Assembly: GCA_009193035.1 (NCBI GenBank)
Contig: SWDT01000122.1
Location: 186,001-250,000, forward strand
Source of the DNA: Halicephalobus mephisto
Lineage: Eukaryota > Nematoda > Chromadorea > Rhabditida > Panagrolaimidae
Direction of reading: 5' to 3'
DNA: 64,000 nt
Positions 23,016-34,085 of this stretch are shown here, piece by piece. Position 1 is the stretch's first letter; each line of letters starts with the position of its first letter. The notes below the pieces were generated by a model. The model saw nothing but the letters and a program-made list of their open reading frames with translations, was not told the origin of the DNA and made no database searches. Made by a program: the position numbers and the translations under genes.

Positions 23016-23300
23016 CTGTTTGGATTTTAATTTTCAAAAAAAAGTCATCCAAAGTCCACATCCGGTCACTCATCTGTTTGTACAACAGTTTGCTCACTTG
23101 AAACTCTCCAATTTCGTTATCCGTTTTGTTCAAATGTGTCCGATATTCCTTTTCTGCCCGTTAGACAAAACTCTTTTGATGGAAACCGGTCCATCGGGGA
23201 CTGCGCGAATGCTGACATTGGGACCTCGGGGCGTTAACAGAGTTTCCTTTTCAATCGAGGGCGGAAGATGGCCAAACAATACCATTTATGTCATCTGATT
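23016..23300. other. GC-richer island with a 92-codon open frame, not called as a gene
   Basis: Nucleotide composition resembles coding or conserved regulatory DNA. However, the open frame shows no signal peptide or known domain, and no clear splice partners flank it. Confidence 0.35.
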
Positions 23301-23870
23301 TCCAAATTTCTAAATTTCCAAATTTCTAAATTTCCGAATTTCTATATTCCCAAATTTCTAAATTCTTAAATTTCTAAATTTTCAAATTTCTAAATTCCCA
23401 AATTTCCAAATTCCCAAATTTCTAAATTCCCAAATTTCTAAATTCTTAAATTCTTAAATTTCTAAATTCCCAAATTTCTAAATTTTTATATTCGTTTATA
23501 AACAGTTTTAAAACTATACAGTTCCTTTTTTGAAGTATTTCGAAATTAAAAACCATTATTATTTTGAAAGCATACTGTAATTTCATTTTTTTAATATCCC
23601 AAAACGAAAATTATTATTATTTTAGAAGCATACTGTAGTTTTACTTTTTTAAATATCCTAGAACGAAAATTATTATTATTTTAGAAATATACTGTAGTTT
23701 TATTTTTTTTAATATCCTAGAACGAAAATTATTATTATTTTAGAAATATACTGTAATTTCATTTTTTTAATATCCCAAAACGAAAATTATTATTATTTTA
23801 GAAATATACTGTAGTTTTTCGAATATTTTAAAACGACGATTACCGTAAACCCAGGAACATGATTTAGTTG
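23301..23870. repeat. AAATTTCT short repeats and a 60-bp array
   Basis: 23300-23490 is built of 8-16-bp units such as CCCAAATTTCTAAATT. 23545-23830 has about five copies of a unit of about 60 bp, containing AACGAAAATTATTATTATTT and ATATACTGTAGTTTTA. Confidence 0.75.
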
Positions 23871-24500
23871 CTTTTTTTAAATGTCCTGACACGAAAATAA
23901 CCAATAATCCAAAAATAAACTTTAATTATGTTTTACTTTCTCAAACATCTTGAAACAAAATTCTTACTGCTTTTCTAAATTAAAATTATTTTTAAAAACT
24001 TTTCCAAAAATTTTTAAATTTTCAAAAAAATTTATTTCATTTTTTTACATTTTCTGTATTCTGTGTTAGTTTTAAAAATATAAATATTAATAAATAAAAA
24101 TTTAATTTTAATAAAATTTAAAAAAAAATTATTTGACAGATTCTGAACGAAAATTTTGAATAATATGAAATTAAAAAATTCTTTTTATAAATTTTTTTGA
24201 CATATTTAGAAAAAAATTTAATCATAAATTACTTTAAAAAAATTCGAAATTTTAAAAATCTTAAAAATTAAATAGTTTTTTATTTAAAAAAATCTTAAAA
24301 ATTGAATAATTTTTTATTTAAAAAAAAATAAAAATTAAATAATTTTTTATTTAAAAAAAATAAAAATTAAATAATTTTTTATTTAAAAAAAATAAAAATC
24401 GTTTTAAAAAATTTAATTTTTAATCGAAATTTGGATTTAAAAAAATAAGAATTTTATTTGACAGATCCCGAACGGAAAATTTTTTCTTTATTAAAAATAC
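23871..24500. other. AT-rich intergenic DNA
   Basis: Low complexity, with short tandem AATAATTTTTTATTTAAAAA units near 24260-24400. No gene was seen. Confidence 0.45.
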
Positions 24501-24504
24501 GGTA

Positions 24505-24790
24505 AAATTTGCTTTTTGTCTTCAACTTTTAAAGTTGCAAATTTCCGCATGTACGTAACCAACAGCTTTCGATTTTTCGGTTTAGTCCTTGGTTCAGCTT
24601 CACTGACTGCTCCAGGGCCTGTCAGCAGTCATCCGAAAGAGAAAAAGCAAAATAAAAGAGGGCAAACTGCTGACAGCCAGAGAAATAAGCCAGGAAAGCT
24701 TGTCCTTGTCCTCCATTATATCTCCGCAGGCGGTTTTGCGTCAACTCGCGTTTTGTTGCTCAAACTACTTTCAACTTGAATGTTTATCTC
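24505..24790. other. GC-richer island with inverted repeat GTCAGCAGT/ACTGCTGAC
   Basis: Complex sequence. A 9-bp inverted pair is separated by about 40 bp. The 87-codon open frame is not recognisable. Confidence 0.35.
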
Positions 24791-24929
24791 AAAGACAAAT
24801 TTCGTTGTGTTTTTCAATTCTAATTATTTTTTAGGAAAAATGAATAATTTTCAATTTTATATATTTAATCGAAATTTTTTATTTCCTAAAATCCGTGAAT
24901 TTTTAAACTTTATATAATGATTGTAATTT

Positions 24930-26260
24930 CCTAGTATGTAGTCTATTGCGAAAGAAATAACTTTTTGAATATTTTTGTTTTTGTTTTGAGTGAAAATTAT
25001 ATCTATATAATTTATGCATGGATTACTCTTAAGATCATGAAAAAAATATTAAATGAAACTTTTTAATTAACTCTGAATAGATATAATGTGTACATAGTTC
25101 TTTATGCTTTCCATTTAAGACTATAAACAGTACTTTTTTAGATATTTTTGTTTTTGTTTTGAGTGAAAATTATATCTACATGATTTATGCATGGATTACT
25201 CTTAAGATCACGAAAGAAATATTAAAAGAAACTTTTTAATTAACTCTGAATAGATATAATGTCTACATAGTTCTTTATACTTTCCATTTAAGACTATAAA
25301 CAGTACTTTTTTGAATATTTTTGTTTTTGTTTTAAGTGAAAATTACATCTACATGATTTATGCATGGATTACTCCTAAGATCACGAAAGAAACGTTAAAA
25401 AAACTTTTTAATTAACTCTGAATAAAAATGATATCTATATAGTTCTTTATACTTTCCATTTAAGACTATAAACAATACTTTTTTTTGGATATTTTTAGTT
25501 TTATTTTAAGTGAAAATTACATCTACATGATATCATATATAAATTCTTTTTAAAGTTGTGGAAGAAATAACTTTTTTACATTGATCTTGAGTGGAAGTGA
25601 TATCTGCATTGTTTTACATGTTTCTTACACAAGATCTTTAAAAATATTTTTGTTTTATTTTAAGTGGAAATTACACCGATGTGATGTTATGTGGATTTCT
25701 CATAAAATCGCGAATGAAGGAATTTTTTTAACTTTTTTATTTGATTTTTAATGAAACTGATATCTCCGTTGTTTTACATATTGTCCATTCAGAACTACTG
25801 GAAATACTTTTTTGAAATTTTTTTACTTTAATCCTGAGGGGAAAATATGTCTGCAGATCCCTGTCCAAAAATATAAAGTTATTTTAACGACTTTTCGATC
25901 ATAAATGAAAATCGCCCGCGGATTTTCATTCGATTTCGGTTCAGAATTACATATTAATTCTTCATTTCGAAGATTGTCCATCTAATCCTAAAAGTCATCT
26001 ATGTCTACGTATATTTTCTACTTATGACCTTGTAAGTGACGTCATCGAAGACTTCTTTGGTCTCGAGTGGAAGTCATACTTGCGTAAATTTCCATATAAT
26101 TTCTTCCCAAGACCACGAAGAAATTTCTCTTTTTGACAATCTCTCACTTGGTCTCAAGTGGAAATCATATTTGTGAAAAGTTTCCACTTAGGATCTTGTC
26201 AATGACATCATTGAAGACGTTTTTGGTCTTAATTGGAAATTACACCTACGTCAATTCACA
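24930..26260. repeat. Long tandem array related to the inverted-arm satellite
   Basis: 24930-25560 has about four copies of a unit of about 180 bp, containing TTTTGAGTGAAAATTATATC, TTTATGCATGGATTACTCTT and TCCATTTAAGACTATAAACA. 25560-26260 is a more degenerate continuation that retains TGGTCTCAAGTGGAAATCAT and TTTCCACTTAGGATC. The family is the same as at 16.6-18.0 kb. Confidence 0.75.
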
Positions 26261-26279
26261 TATCGACCAAGTATCATAA

Positions 26280-26930
26280 GGTTTTTGACGTGAACAGCAG
26301 AAATATAAGAGTGGAAGAAATATAAGAGGAAAAAATATAAAAAGAAGAAAATATAAAAAGAAGAAATATAAGAGGAAAAAATATAAGAGGAAGAAAATAT
26401 AAAAAGAAAAAAATATAAGAGAAGAAATATAAGAGGGAAAATATAAAATATGAGATAAATTACTAATTATGTGTGGAAATCGGATTTTGGGATTAGGCTC
26501 AGACATCTAGAACATGGTGATAACAACACTGTGCAAGATTTTCGAATACCATAATTGGTTTAATATTTTTTTCCTTTATATTTCTTCGACAGTAGGAAAA
26601 AATATAAAATATGAGATAAATTACTAATTATGTGTGGAAATCGGATTTTGGGATTGGACTTAGACATCTAGGCCATGGTGATGACAACATTATCCAAGAT
26701 TTTCGAATACCACAATTGGTTTAATATTTTTTTCTCTTATATTTTTTTCCTTTATATTTCTTCGAAAGTAGGAAAAAATATAAAATATGAGATAAATTAC
26801 TAATTATGTGTGGAAATCGACTTTTGGGATTAGGCTTAGACATCTAGGCCATGGTGATGACAATATTATCCAAGATTTTCGAATACCATAATTGGTTTAA
26901 TATTTTTTTCTCTTATATTTTTTCTTACTG
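26280..26930. repeat. Purine microsatellite and a tandem array of 3 units (about 180 bp)
   Basis: 26290-26450 is an AAGAGGAAGAAATATA-type microsatellite. From about 26445, a unit containing ATATGAGATAAATTACTAAT, TTTTGGGATTAGGCT, GACATCTAGGCCATGGTGAT and CAAGATTTTCGAATACCA occurs three times. An inverse copy lies at about 57530-57655. Confidence 0.8.
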
Positions 26931-27255
26931 CCACTTTTTGATTTAAATTTTATTTTATTCTTACCGAAAGTACTTTTTTAAAACCCGAACTTATTTAAAA
27001 ATCAAGGTCTCGTTACAATAGTCGAACATACCCTCTGGCTACGTTGGTTCTGTCCAATAAATCAACCAAAACGTGTTTTTTATCTTCCACCAAGTCATGT
27101 TTTATTTACGTTTTTTATCGATTTTTTAATTGTTTTTAAATCATCAAAATTAAAAATTTCAGAAATATTCGGAAATCTAGAATTACTTGGTGATCAGTAT
27201 TTCTGGAAGTATACATTTGTAATTATTTTATTGTCTACTTAATAATGACATCTCG
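26931..27255. other. Probable upstream region of the EGF-repeat gene
   Basis: AT-rich, with no open frame. Contains CTCTGGCTACGTTGGTTCTG near 27032. No TATA box or SL acceptor was recognised immediately before the ATG at 27256. Confidence 0.35.
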
Positions 27256-30200
27256 ATGAGGGCAAAACTTGAGAATCCCATCCAGGCTTCTGGAGCCTTT
27301 TTGCTGTTTGTAACTTTATGCGGGTTGGCACAGTCAGGAAATGGTAAGTAAATTGATTAATTTGCAAAATAGTAATATCAATGTTGAAAATTTTGGATAT
27401 AATTTCCACTCAAGATCATGGGGTTAATATTTTGAAAATTTTCTGGTTGTTTATGAATAGAAACTATATCTATATGACTTTTTATTACTTTCATTAAAAA
27501 TCTTAAAAACTATTTTTATTTGATTCTAAGTAGAAACTATATCTATGATTTTCTATTATTATCATTGAGAATCTTAAAAACTATTTTTAATATTTTTTTA
27601 AAATTCTATATATAAACTATATCTATATGACTTTTTATTACTTTTATTGAAAATCATAAAAACTATTTTTAATATTTTCTTTAAAATTCTAAGTAGAAAT
27701 TATATCTACATGACTTTATTACTTTTATTGAAAATCATAAAAACTGTTTTTAATATTTTTAAAAAATTCTAAGTAGAAACTATATCTACATGACTTTATT
27801 ATTTTTATTGAGAATCATAAAAACTATTTTTAATATTTTTTAAAAATTCTAAGTAGAAATTATATCTATATGACTTTATATTACTTTTATTGAGAATCTT
27901 AAAAACTGTTTTTAATATTTTTTATTTGGTCTTAAGTAGAAACTATATCTATATTATTTTGTATACAAAAAGTTAATGTTTATTTTTATTTCTCAACAAC
28001 TATTTTTTGTCTGATGACATGTTTTTTGTTTTAGGATCGCCGGGAGTGTTAGAAGCTCCTGCTTCAGAAGCCTCATCAGAAACCGATGAGACCACGGCTC
28101 TGGAGCAACTCCATCAAGCGGGTTTAAACGTGAGCGGGCCAATCTGGATTCCCACGAGGTACAACATCACTTGTTGCCTCGGGGGAACACCTGAAATCGG
28201 GGAGCCAAAGTACGCAAGAGATATTTCTTTCAATGTTCCCGATTACGTAATCAATGAATCTGGAGATGATGCTTCTGCAAATTGCAGGAATTTCAATGGA
28301 AAATTTTATATTTCTCCTACGCATTTTTTCGAAGGAAATCTTATCCCCAGAAGGAATTTCGTAACTTGTAAATGTCCTAATGTAGGATTAAACGATCAAC
28401 TGGATAAACACTGTAGGAAGTTACCTGACTGCAAAAACAAAGGAATCAGAGCTGCTAATGGATCTAGGAAATGCCTCTGCCACAGGCCCTTCTTCGGAGA
28501 CACCTGCGAAAAACTCTGCGATCAAGGCCAACCCATGAAAGACTTAGCTGGGAACGATTACTGTAGCTGTATTCCTTTCTACCAAGGCGAAGAATGCAAA
28601 CAAATCGTCTGTCTACACGGAGGAAGAGAGGAAAACGGCAGATGCATATGTCCTCCTCAATTCTTAGGTAAAACAAAAATATTTAAAATTAAAAATTATT
28701 TCGAAATAGTTTATTTTTTATTCAAAAATCACAACATAGAAGTTAAAGATGAATGTTATCAGATAGTAAGCTCAGTAGTTTTTACAAACTTTGAGAATAC
28801 TGAATTTTTAGCAATTTAGAAGATTTTACTGAATTTTCGGAAATTCTAAAAATCCCAAAAAAATCTTAAAAACTATTTTTGCGACTTTGTAGAAGGCTTC
28901 AGGAACTTCTACGAGATCCTAAAATCCTCCGAAAGCTTCTATTAGATTCTAGAATCTCCTAAAATCTATCATAAAATTTCCATAGAACTTCAGAATATTC
29001 TACAAGATCCTAAAAAAACTATTTTTACGACTTTGTAGAATTCTTGGAAAATTTTCACGAGATCTTAGGATCTTCTAAAATCTCTTCTCAGATTCTAGAA
29101 TATCCTGAAATCTATCATGAAACTATAGAAAGCTTCAGAATCTTCTATTGGATGTCAGAATTTTCTACAATTCTGATATCTTCCGAAAATTATGAAATTT
29201 TAAAAGATCCTAGAAACTTCTGCGAAATTGTAATTAATCACGTTAAAAAGTAGTGAAATTTTATTTTTTTCAGGATATCATTGTGAGATTGATACAAATA
29301 AAACTGGTCAGAACGGGATAACCGGTACGAGATTCCAGCGATTCGGGGATCAAGGAGGAGAAATGTTCACGAGAGACATTTCCGGAACCATCTTCAGTTT
29401 GATAATGATCGTGGTTCTCGTGGTCTCGATGTATTTATTAATGAAACATAGAATGCAGGTGAGTCTTAAACTAGCTGCAACTGATATACTAGAGGATTAA
29501 TGATCTCCAAAGTTGTCGAATTTTCAAATTTCTCTATTACTGAATAGAATCAATTTGATTTGGATTCCGATTCTTAAATTTCAAAATCAAATAAATTCTA
29601 TTCAGATTCGAATTTTTCAATTTCAAAATCAAATAAATTCTATTCAGATTCGGATTCTTAAATTTCAAAATCAAACAAGTTCGATTCAGATTCCGATTTT
29701 TCAATTTCCGAATAAAATTAATTCTATTCAGATTCGGATTCTTAAAGTTCAAAATAAAATCGATTCTATTCAGATTCCGATCCTTAAATTTCAAAATCAA
29801 ACAAGTTCGATTCAGATTCCGACTTTTCAATTTCCAAATAAAATCGATTCGATTCAGATTCCGACTTTTCAATTTCCGAATAAAATCAATTCAAAATCGA
29901 TTCGACGTTTGATTATTTTTTGAGTATATACAATAATAATCGAAAAAGTTGTCGGAATTTTTTGAATCTTTATTCTAAAAATATATAATTTTTGATGCAA
30001 ATCTAAGTCATAGAAGATATCGGAAATTATTGCTTTAAGATGAAAAATTTCTGAAAATATAAATAGAAATTTTTTATATTTTTAATTCTGGAATTAAAAA
30101 AATTAAAAATACCCAAAAGTGAAATTCCTGACTATATATTTCATAATTAAAACATACCTCAAAGATCGCCTACCTACACAAAAAACGCAACTTTTGGTCC

Positions 30201-31384
30201 AATAATAAATGAAAATCATTATTATTAAATTACATTTTCATCACAAATGTTAAATATTCATGAAAAATGTGACGATTGTGCTATATTTCGTAATTGTTAC
30301 GAAACCAAAAGTTATGATTTTTTGTGTGAACTTAATACAACTATATATTCAATCTAATATATCAATATATCGATATATAATATAATCCATCTATATCAAC
30401 ACAAAAAGCGTAACTTTTGGATTGATAACAAATAATAATCGTCACTATCAAGTTATATTTTTGTGGCAAAAGTCAAATATCCATGAAAAATGTGACGATT
30501 GTGTTACATTTCGCAATTGTTAGAGGATCAAAAGTTACGTTTTTTTGTGTGACCTAATAGGATTTGGAAAAAGTATCTAGGACAGTTATCATAGTGCCTA
30601 AAATCCCCAAAAATATCAACCAAAAATTGCATACTTAAAAAATTTTTAAAACTCGAAAATATCTACAAAAATCCTTTATTTATTGTTTTTTAAAATTTAA
30701 ATATGTATGAAATTATTAAAATTCAAAAGACAGCAAGTTAGTTTTACTGTATTTTGGGTTTTCGTGTTAAGACCTGATGATTTGTAAAACATCATTTTTG
30801 ATTACTTTTTTTAAAATAATTTTCAGGTACAGACTCGTTACCTCCACAGACGACCAGATCTCCTGGGGGCTTGTAACTTCCCGGTTTCCCCAGGGACAGG
30901 CCAGTCTTGTCTTTCTCGCCGAGGGGAATTGCGGCCTCCTCACGACGACCCTAGGATATACCCCTTCAGACCGATCGTGCCCACTGCCATGGATGGTGGT
31001 CCGCCTCCTTACGTGCCTCCAGGACAAAGAACAAGAAGGTCCAGGAATGACGTCCTACCCCCTCTCCCCAGCTACGAAGACGCCACCAAGATGCCTCCCC
31101 TCAGACACAACATCCCTTCCTGTGACGATGGAGATCAGGTCGTTCTAGATGGACAATCAAGTCCCATAGATCCTACATTGCCCAGACAGGAGTCTACAGT
31201 ATCAAGTTCGAGTCAGAGTTCTTCAGATTCAGTTCAGAATCCCGGAAGAGCTTGTTCCATCGAATTCGATTCAGAAAACAGAGCGGTTATTCATCCAGCG
31301 CCTTCAGAATCCCGGAATTTTTCCGAACAAATCTCCAGGGATTCTGATTTAACGAGAGAATCCAGTGTCAGGAAAAGTCTCTAA
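27256..31384 (+). CDS. Type I membrane protein with EGF-like repeats and PPxY tail
   Basis: Exons 27256-27343, 28035-28667, 29274-29458 and 30827-31384 join in frame to 487 residues. Residues 1-27 form a signal peptide. An ectodomain with a CC pair and an N-glycosylation site (RYNITCCLGG) is followed, at about 150-245, by three tandem EGF-like modules with patterns such as CLCHRPFFGDTC, CSCIPFYQGEEC and CICPPQFLGYHC. A single membrane span occupies about 278-297 (IFSLIMIVVLVVSMYLLM). The cytoplasmic tail (about 188 residues) contains PPPY (361-364) and LPSY (382-385), followed by a long Ser-rich stretch. PPxY/LPxY motifs are known ligands of WW domains of Nedd4-type ubiquitin ligases, so endocytic control is a reasonable inference. 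I do not recognise a specific family. AATAAA lies at 31549-31554. Confidence 0.8.
27390..27960. repeat. Tandem array in EGF gene intron 1, unit about 75-80 bp, 7 copies
   Basis: Units contain TAGAAACTATATCTACATGA, then TTTATTGAGAATCATAAAAA. The GTGGAAATTATATCTACA-type core relates them to the arrays at 16.6 and 24.9 kb. Confidence 0.75.
28820..29250. repeat. Degenerate TTCTAGAATC-rich repeats in EGF gene intron 2
   Basis: Short blocks such as AGATCCTAAAATC, CTTCTACGAGATC and TCTAGAATATCCTGAAATC recur through the intron. The open frame inside is an artefact. Confidence 0.55.
29530..29905. repeat. 45-bp minisatellite in EGF gene intron 3
   Basis: About eight copies of a unit with AAAATCAAATAAATTCTATT, CAGATTCCGATT and TTCAATTTC. 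The period is near 45 bp, producing open frames on both strands that are not genes. Confidence 0.8.
30176..30550 (-). mobile_element. Composite MITE-like element (two TIR modules plus spacer)
   Basis: Two modules bounded by ACACAAAAAACGCAACTTTT-type ends flank the AT spacer with ATATCAATATATCGATATAT. This is the reverse-complement arrangement of the 12.1-12.7 kb array. It lies in intron 3 of the EGF gene. Confidence 0.75.
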
Positions 31385-31594
31385 GAAGTCATATTAGCGT
31401 TTTAGACTTGGAAAAACGGATATAGTCTTTCTCTCGATCCAATGAAAACTCCCGGTTCTATTTTTGTCAATTTTTTGACAGTAACTGTAGTCAAAGGTAT
31501 TACTGTATCTCAATTAGAAATATGCAAAAATAGCTCAAATCGTTGAAAAATAAATTTTTATGAATGTTTATTTGATCCATAAATCAGTCAAATC

Positions 31595-32799
31595 TTAAGT
31601 CGTGTTCATCAAGGAGATCAGAATTAAGAAAACCGAGAAAAAAGATACAGTAGAGGTGCTCTTGCTTTGTTTCTCATCAGATGGATTTTTGTAAATCTTT
31701 TTTGATTTGTTGATTGATTTTAAAACTGGTGTTTCATTATCTGGGATGTTGATAGAGTGATTGGGATCTTGAAGTTTTGGATTTGTAGTAGCATGATTGG
31801 GATATTTGAGATTTGGATTTGTAGTAGCATGATTAGGATCTTGAAATTTTGGATTTGTAATAATTTGTTTAGAATCTTGAAGATTTGGATTTGTAGTAAA
31901 GTGTTCGAGATCTTGAAATTTTAGATTTGTAATAATTTGTTCAGAATCTTGAAGTTTTGGATTTGTAATAATTTGTTCGGGATCTTTGAGGTTCTCAGTT
32001 GACTGCCTGGGGTGATTAGAATTTTCCATAAATTGTCTTAAATAGATAGAATTCCAGATATCTTCTTTCAACTCAGTGGGATTCTTAGTGGTCTCAAGGT
32101 TTGGATCTTGTTCAACCGGATTGTCTTGTTTAATGGAATCTGGATCTTCTTGTTTAATAAAATTCGGATTTTTTTCTTCCACTTCAATTGGTGTTGTTTT
32201 TTTTCTGGGAATATAGGACAGTATTTGATTTGAATTTCCACTACCTTCAGAATCCTGAATTGAACTAAAATTTTCATCAATGAGATCACCAGAAACCGGG
32301 GGATTCATCGAGTTATTAATTGTTTGGATGTAGTTTTCTTCTTCATCAGGAATCCGTTCTTTAGTAACTTCACTCCCATCGGATCCAGTCTGATTTCTTT
32401 CTTCACTGAGATAAGCTTCAATAACCATCCCCACCATAGTTGAGTTTTCTCGAAAAGTACCTTCTGAAAAATTCAAAACTCCATTATGTTGATTATTTAC
32501 GGAATTTTTTTCATTAATAATTTCTTCAAAATTCAGAACACTGTCAGTAGAATCGGCTGGATTCTGACCTACAGTAGACCTTCCAGTAAATGAACTTCCA
32601 GTTGAATTGTCAGCCAGAAAATCGAAATCGGTACTAATGTTCATTAGAGCACTGAAAACGTTCCAAAATAGATATTCAGGATCATCTTCGACGAAAAAAC
32701 TGAAACTTACGGTTCGGATTTTGTTTTTTCTTCAACCGGAGCACATTGTTCAAAATTGAAAAACAAAATCAGGAAAACTGTAAAATAAATCCACTTCAT
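31595..32799 (-). CDS. Secreted or GPI-anchored Asn/Thr/Ser-rich repeat protein
   Basis: Exon 1 (32799-32711) encodes a signal peptide, MKWIYFTVFLILFFNFEQC. Exon 2 (32651-31595) joins in frame for a total of 381 residues. The ectodomain is acidic, rich in N-x-S/T sites, and carries a 12-13-residue repeat (about residues 250-330) such as QDSEQIITNPKLQ and QDPNHATTNPNLK, about seven copies. The C-terminus is Ser/Thr-rich (KSTSTVS) followed by a short hydrophobic tail, FFSVFLILISLMNTT, typical of GPI-attachment signals. A mucin-like surface role is inferred; no domain is recognised. The stop is 211 bp from the end of the EGF-receptor coding region on the other strand. Confidence 0.75.
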
Positions 32800-32969
32800 C
32801 CTTCGAATTGATCAATGCCAAACAAAAAAATTATTAAAAAATAAATTTTTCCATAAAAATGTTCGAAAATGCAAATTTTTTTTATTTTACATAATTATAA
32901 AAAATTTTATTCTGAATTCATCGAAATTGTTATCTATAATTAATTTTCATTAAAAAAATAAAATTGTTC

Positions 32970-33185
32970 ACTTGTGGTCCTAACACGAATGATGTTGAAT
33001 TTACTTTTTAGATGTTTTCCAACAGTTTTTAAAGTTATTTTTATTTTTTTTTCATATTTTCTAGATAGAAGATAATGTCAGATTTGTTTTAAAAAACATT
33101 CAAAAATATTTAATTTTGATAAAGTTACTGTGTTTGAAATAAAATGAAATTATTATTCCAGTCGAGACCAAGATTGAAGAATCCA
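32970..33185. mobile_element. Terminal-inverted-repeat element with GGTCCTAACACGAATGAT end
   Basis: The left end GGTCCTAACACGAATGAT (from about 32978) and right end ATTATTCCAGTCGAGACCA (to about 33173) are imperfect inverted copies about 195 bp apart. The same end sequences border elements at 40.56, 42.76 and 43.86 kb. Confidence 0.55.
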
Positions 33186-33299
33186 ATTTTTTCAAAGAAT
33201 TGTTTTTAATGTTCATTATTATTGTTTATATGAAAATGCTTAGATTACTTTTTAAACTGTTAACAAACAAGTTAGAACAAGTCAAAGGCTATATAAAAA

Positions 33300-34085
33300 C
33301 GAGTAAATGGTATATAATATATAATTTATAGATAGATTACACTCAATGCATCGGTATATTAAATGTGATATCGAATACATTGTATTCAATACATCAGTAC
33401 ATGAAGCATGATATAAATGTATTATATTTAACGCATTAATAAATTAAAACAACTTTGATTTATCAAATACATTATATTCAAATTATCAGTATATTAGGTT
33501 GATATCAATGCATTTATTCAATGTATGGATAAATTAAAACAACTCTGATGTAGTGGATATAGTGTATTTAATATATATACCGTATTTGCTCCATTTGTGG
33601 CGCATTTTTATTTGAAGTACATCTCTAATAGTGGCACACCCCAACATATCAATTCAAAAATAGTGGCACATGCACCACAAATAAAGCAAATACAGTATAT
33701 ATATATATTAAGTTGGTATTGATACACTATATTCAATGTATGGATAAATTAAAACAGCTCTGATGTATTGGATATAGTGTACTTAATATATATTAAGTTG
33801 GTATTGATACACTATATTCAATATATGGATACATTAAAACAGCTCTAATGTATTGGATACAGTGTACTTAATATATATATTAAGTTGGTATTGATACACT
33901 AAAACAGCTCTGATTTATTAGACATATTATATTGTATTTATCAATGTATTCAGTTAATATCGATGGACTGTATTTAATGCACTGATACATGGAATATAAT
34001 ACACCGATATCAACTTAATATATCGACACATTAAATATAGTGTATCTGACAAATCAGAGTCGTTTTAATGTACTCTTTTTGTGCA
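33300..34085. repeat. CGATACATT-type degenerate repeats
   Basis: Many near-copies of TTGATACACTATATTCAAT, ATTAAAACAGCTCTGATGTA and AGTGTACTTAATATATATTA, with unit length about 90-100 bp in the clearest part (33700-33910). Confidence 0.65.
33578..33697. mobile_element. MITE, 120 bp, with 28-bp terminal inverted repeats and TA flanks
   Basis: The left end TACCGTATTTGCTCCATTTG and right end read in reverse complement TACTGTATTTGCTTTATTTG continue as inverted repeats for about 28 bp with four mismatches. Both sides are flanked by TA dinucleotides, consistent with TA target duplication as in Tc1/mariner-derived MITEs. There is no coding capacity. Confidence 0.75.

Noticed and set aside
23020..23298. 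92-codon open frame in a GC-richer island
   Set aside because: No domain, signal peptide, splice partners or initiator context; kept only as an island.
24516..24779. 87-codon open frame in a GC-richer island
   Set aside because: The peptide is not recognisable, and no exon context was found.
29513..29923. Open frames of 111-136 codons on both strands
   Set aside because: Product of a 45-bp minisatellite in an intron of the EGF gene.
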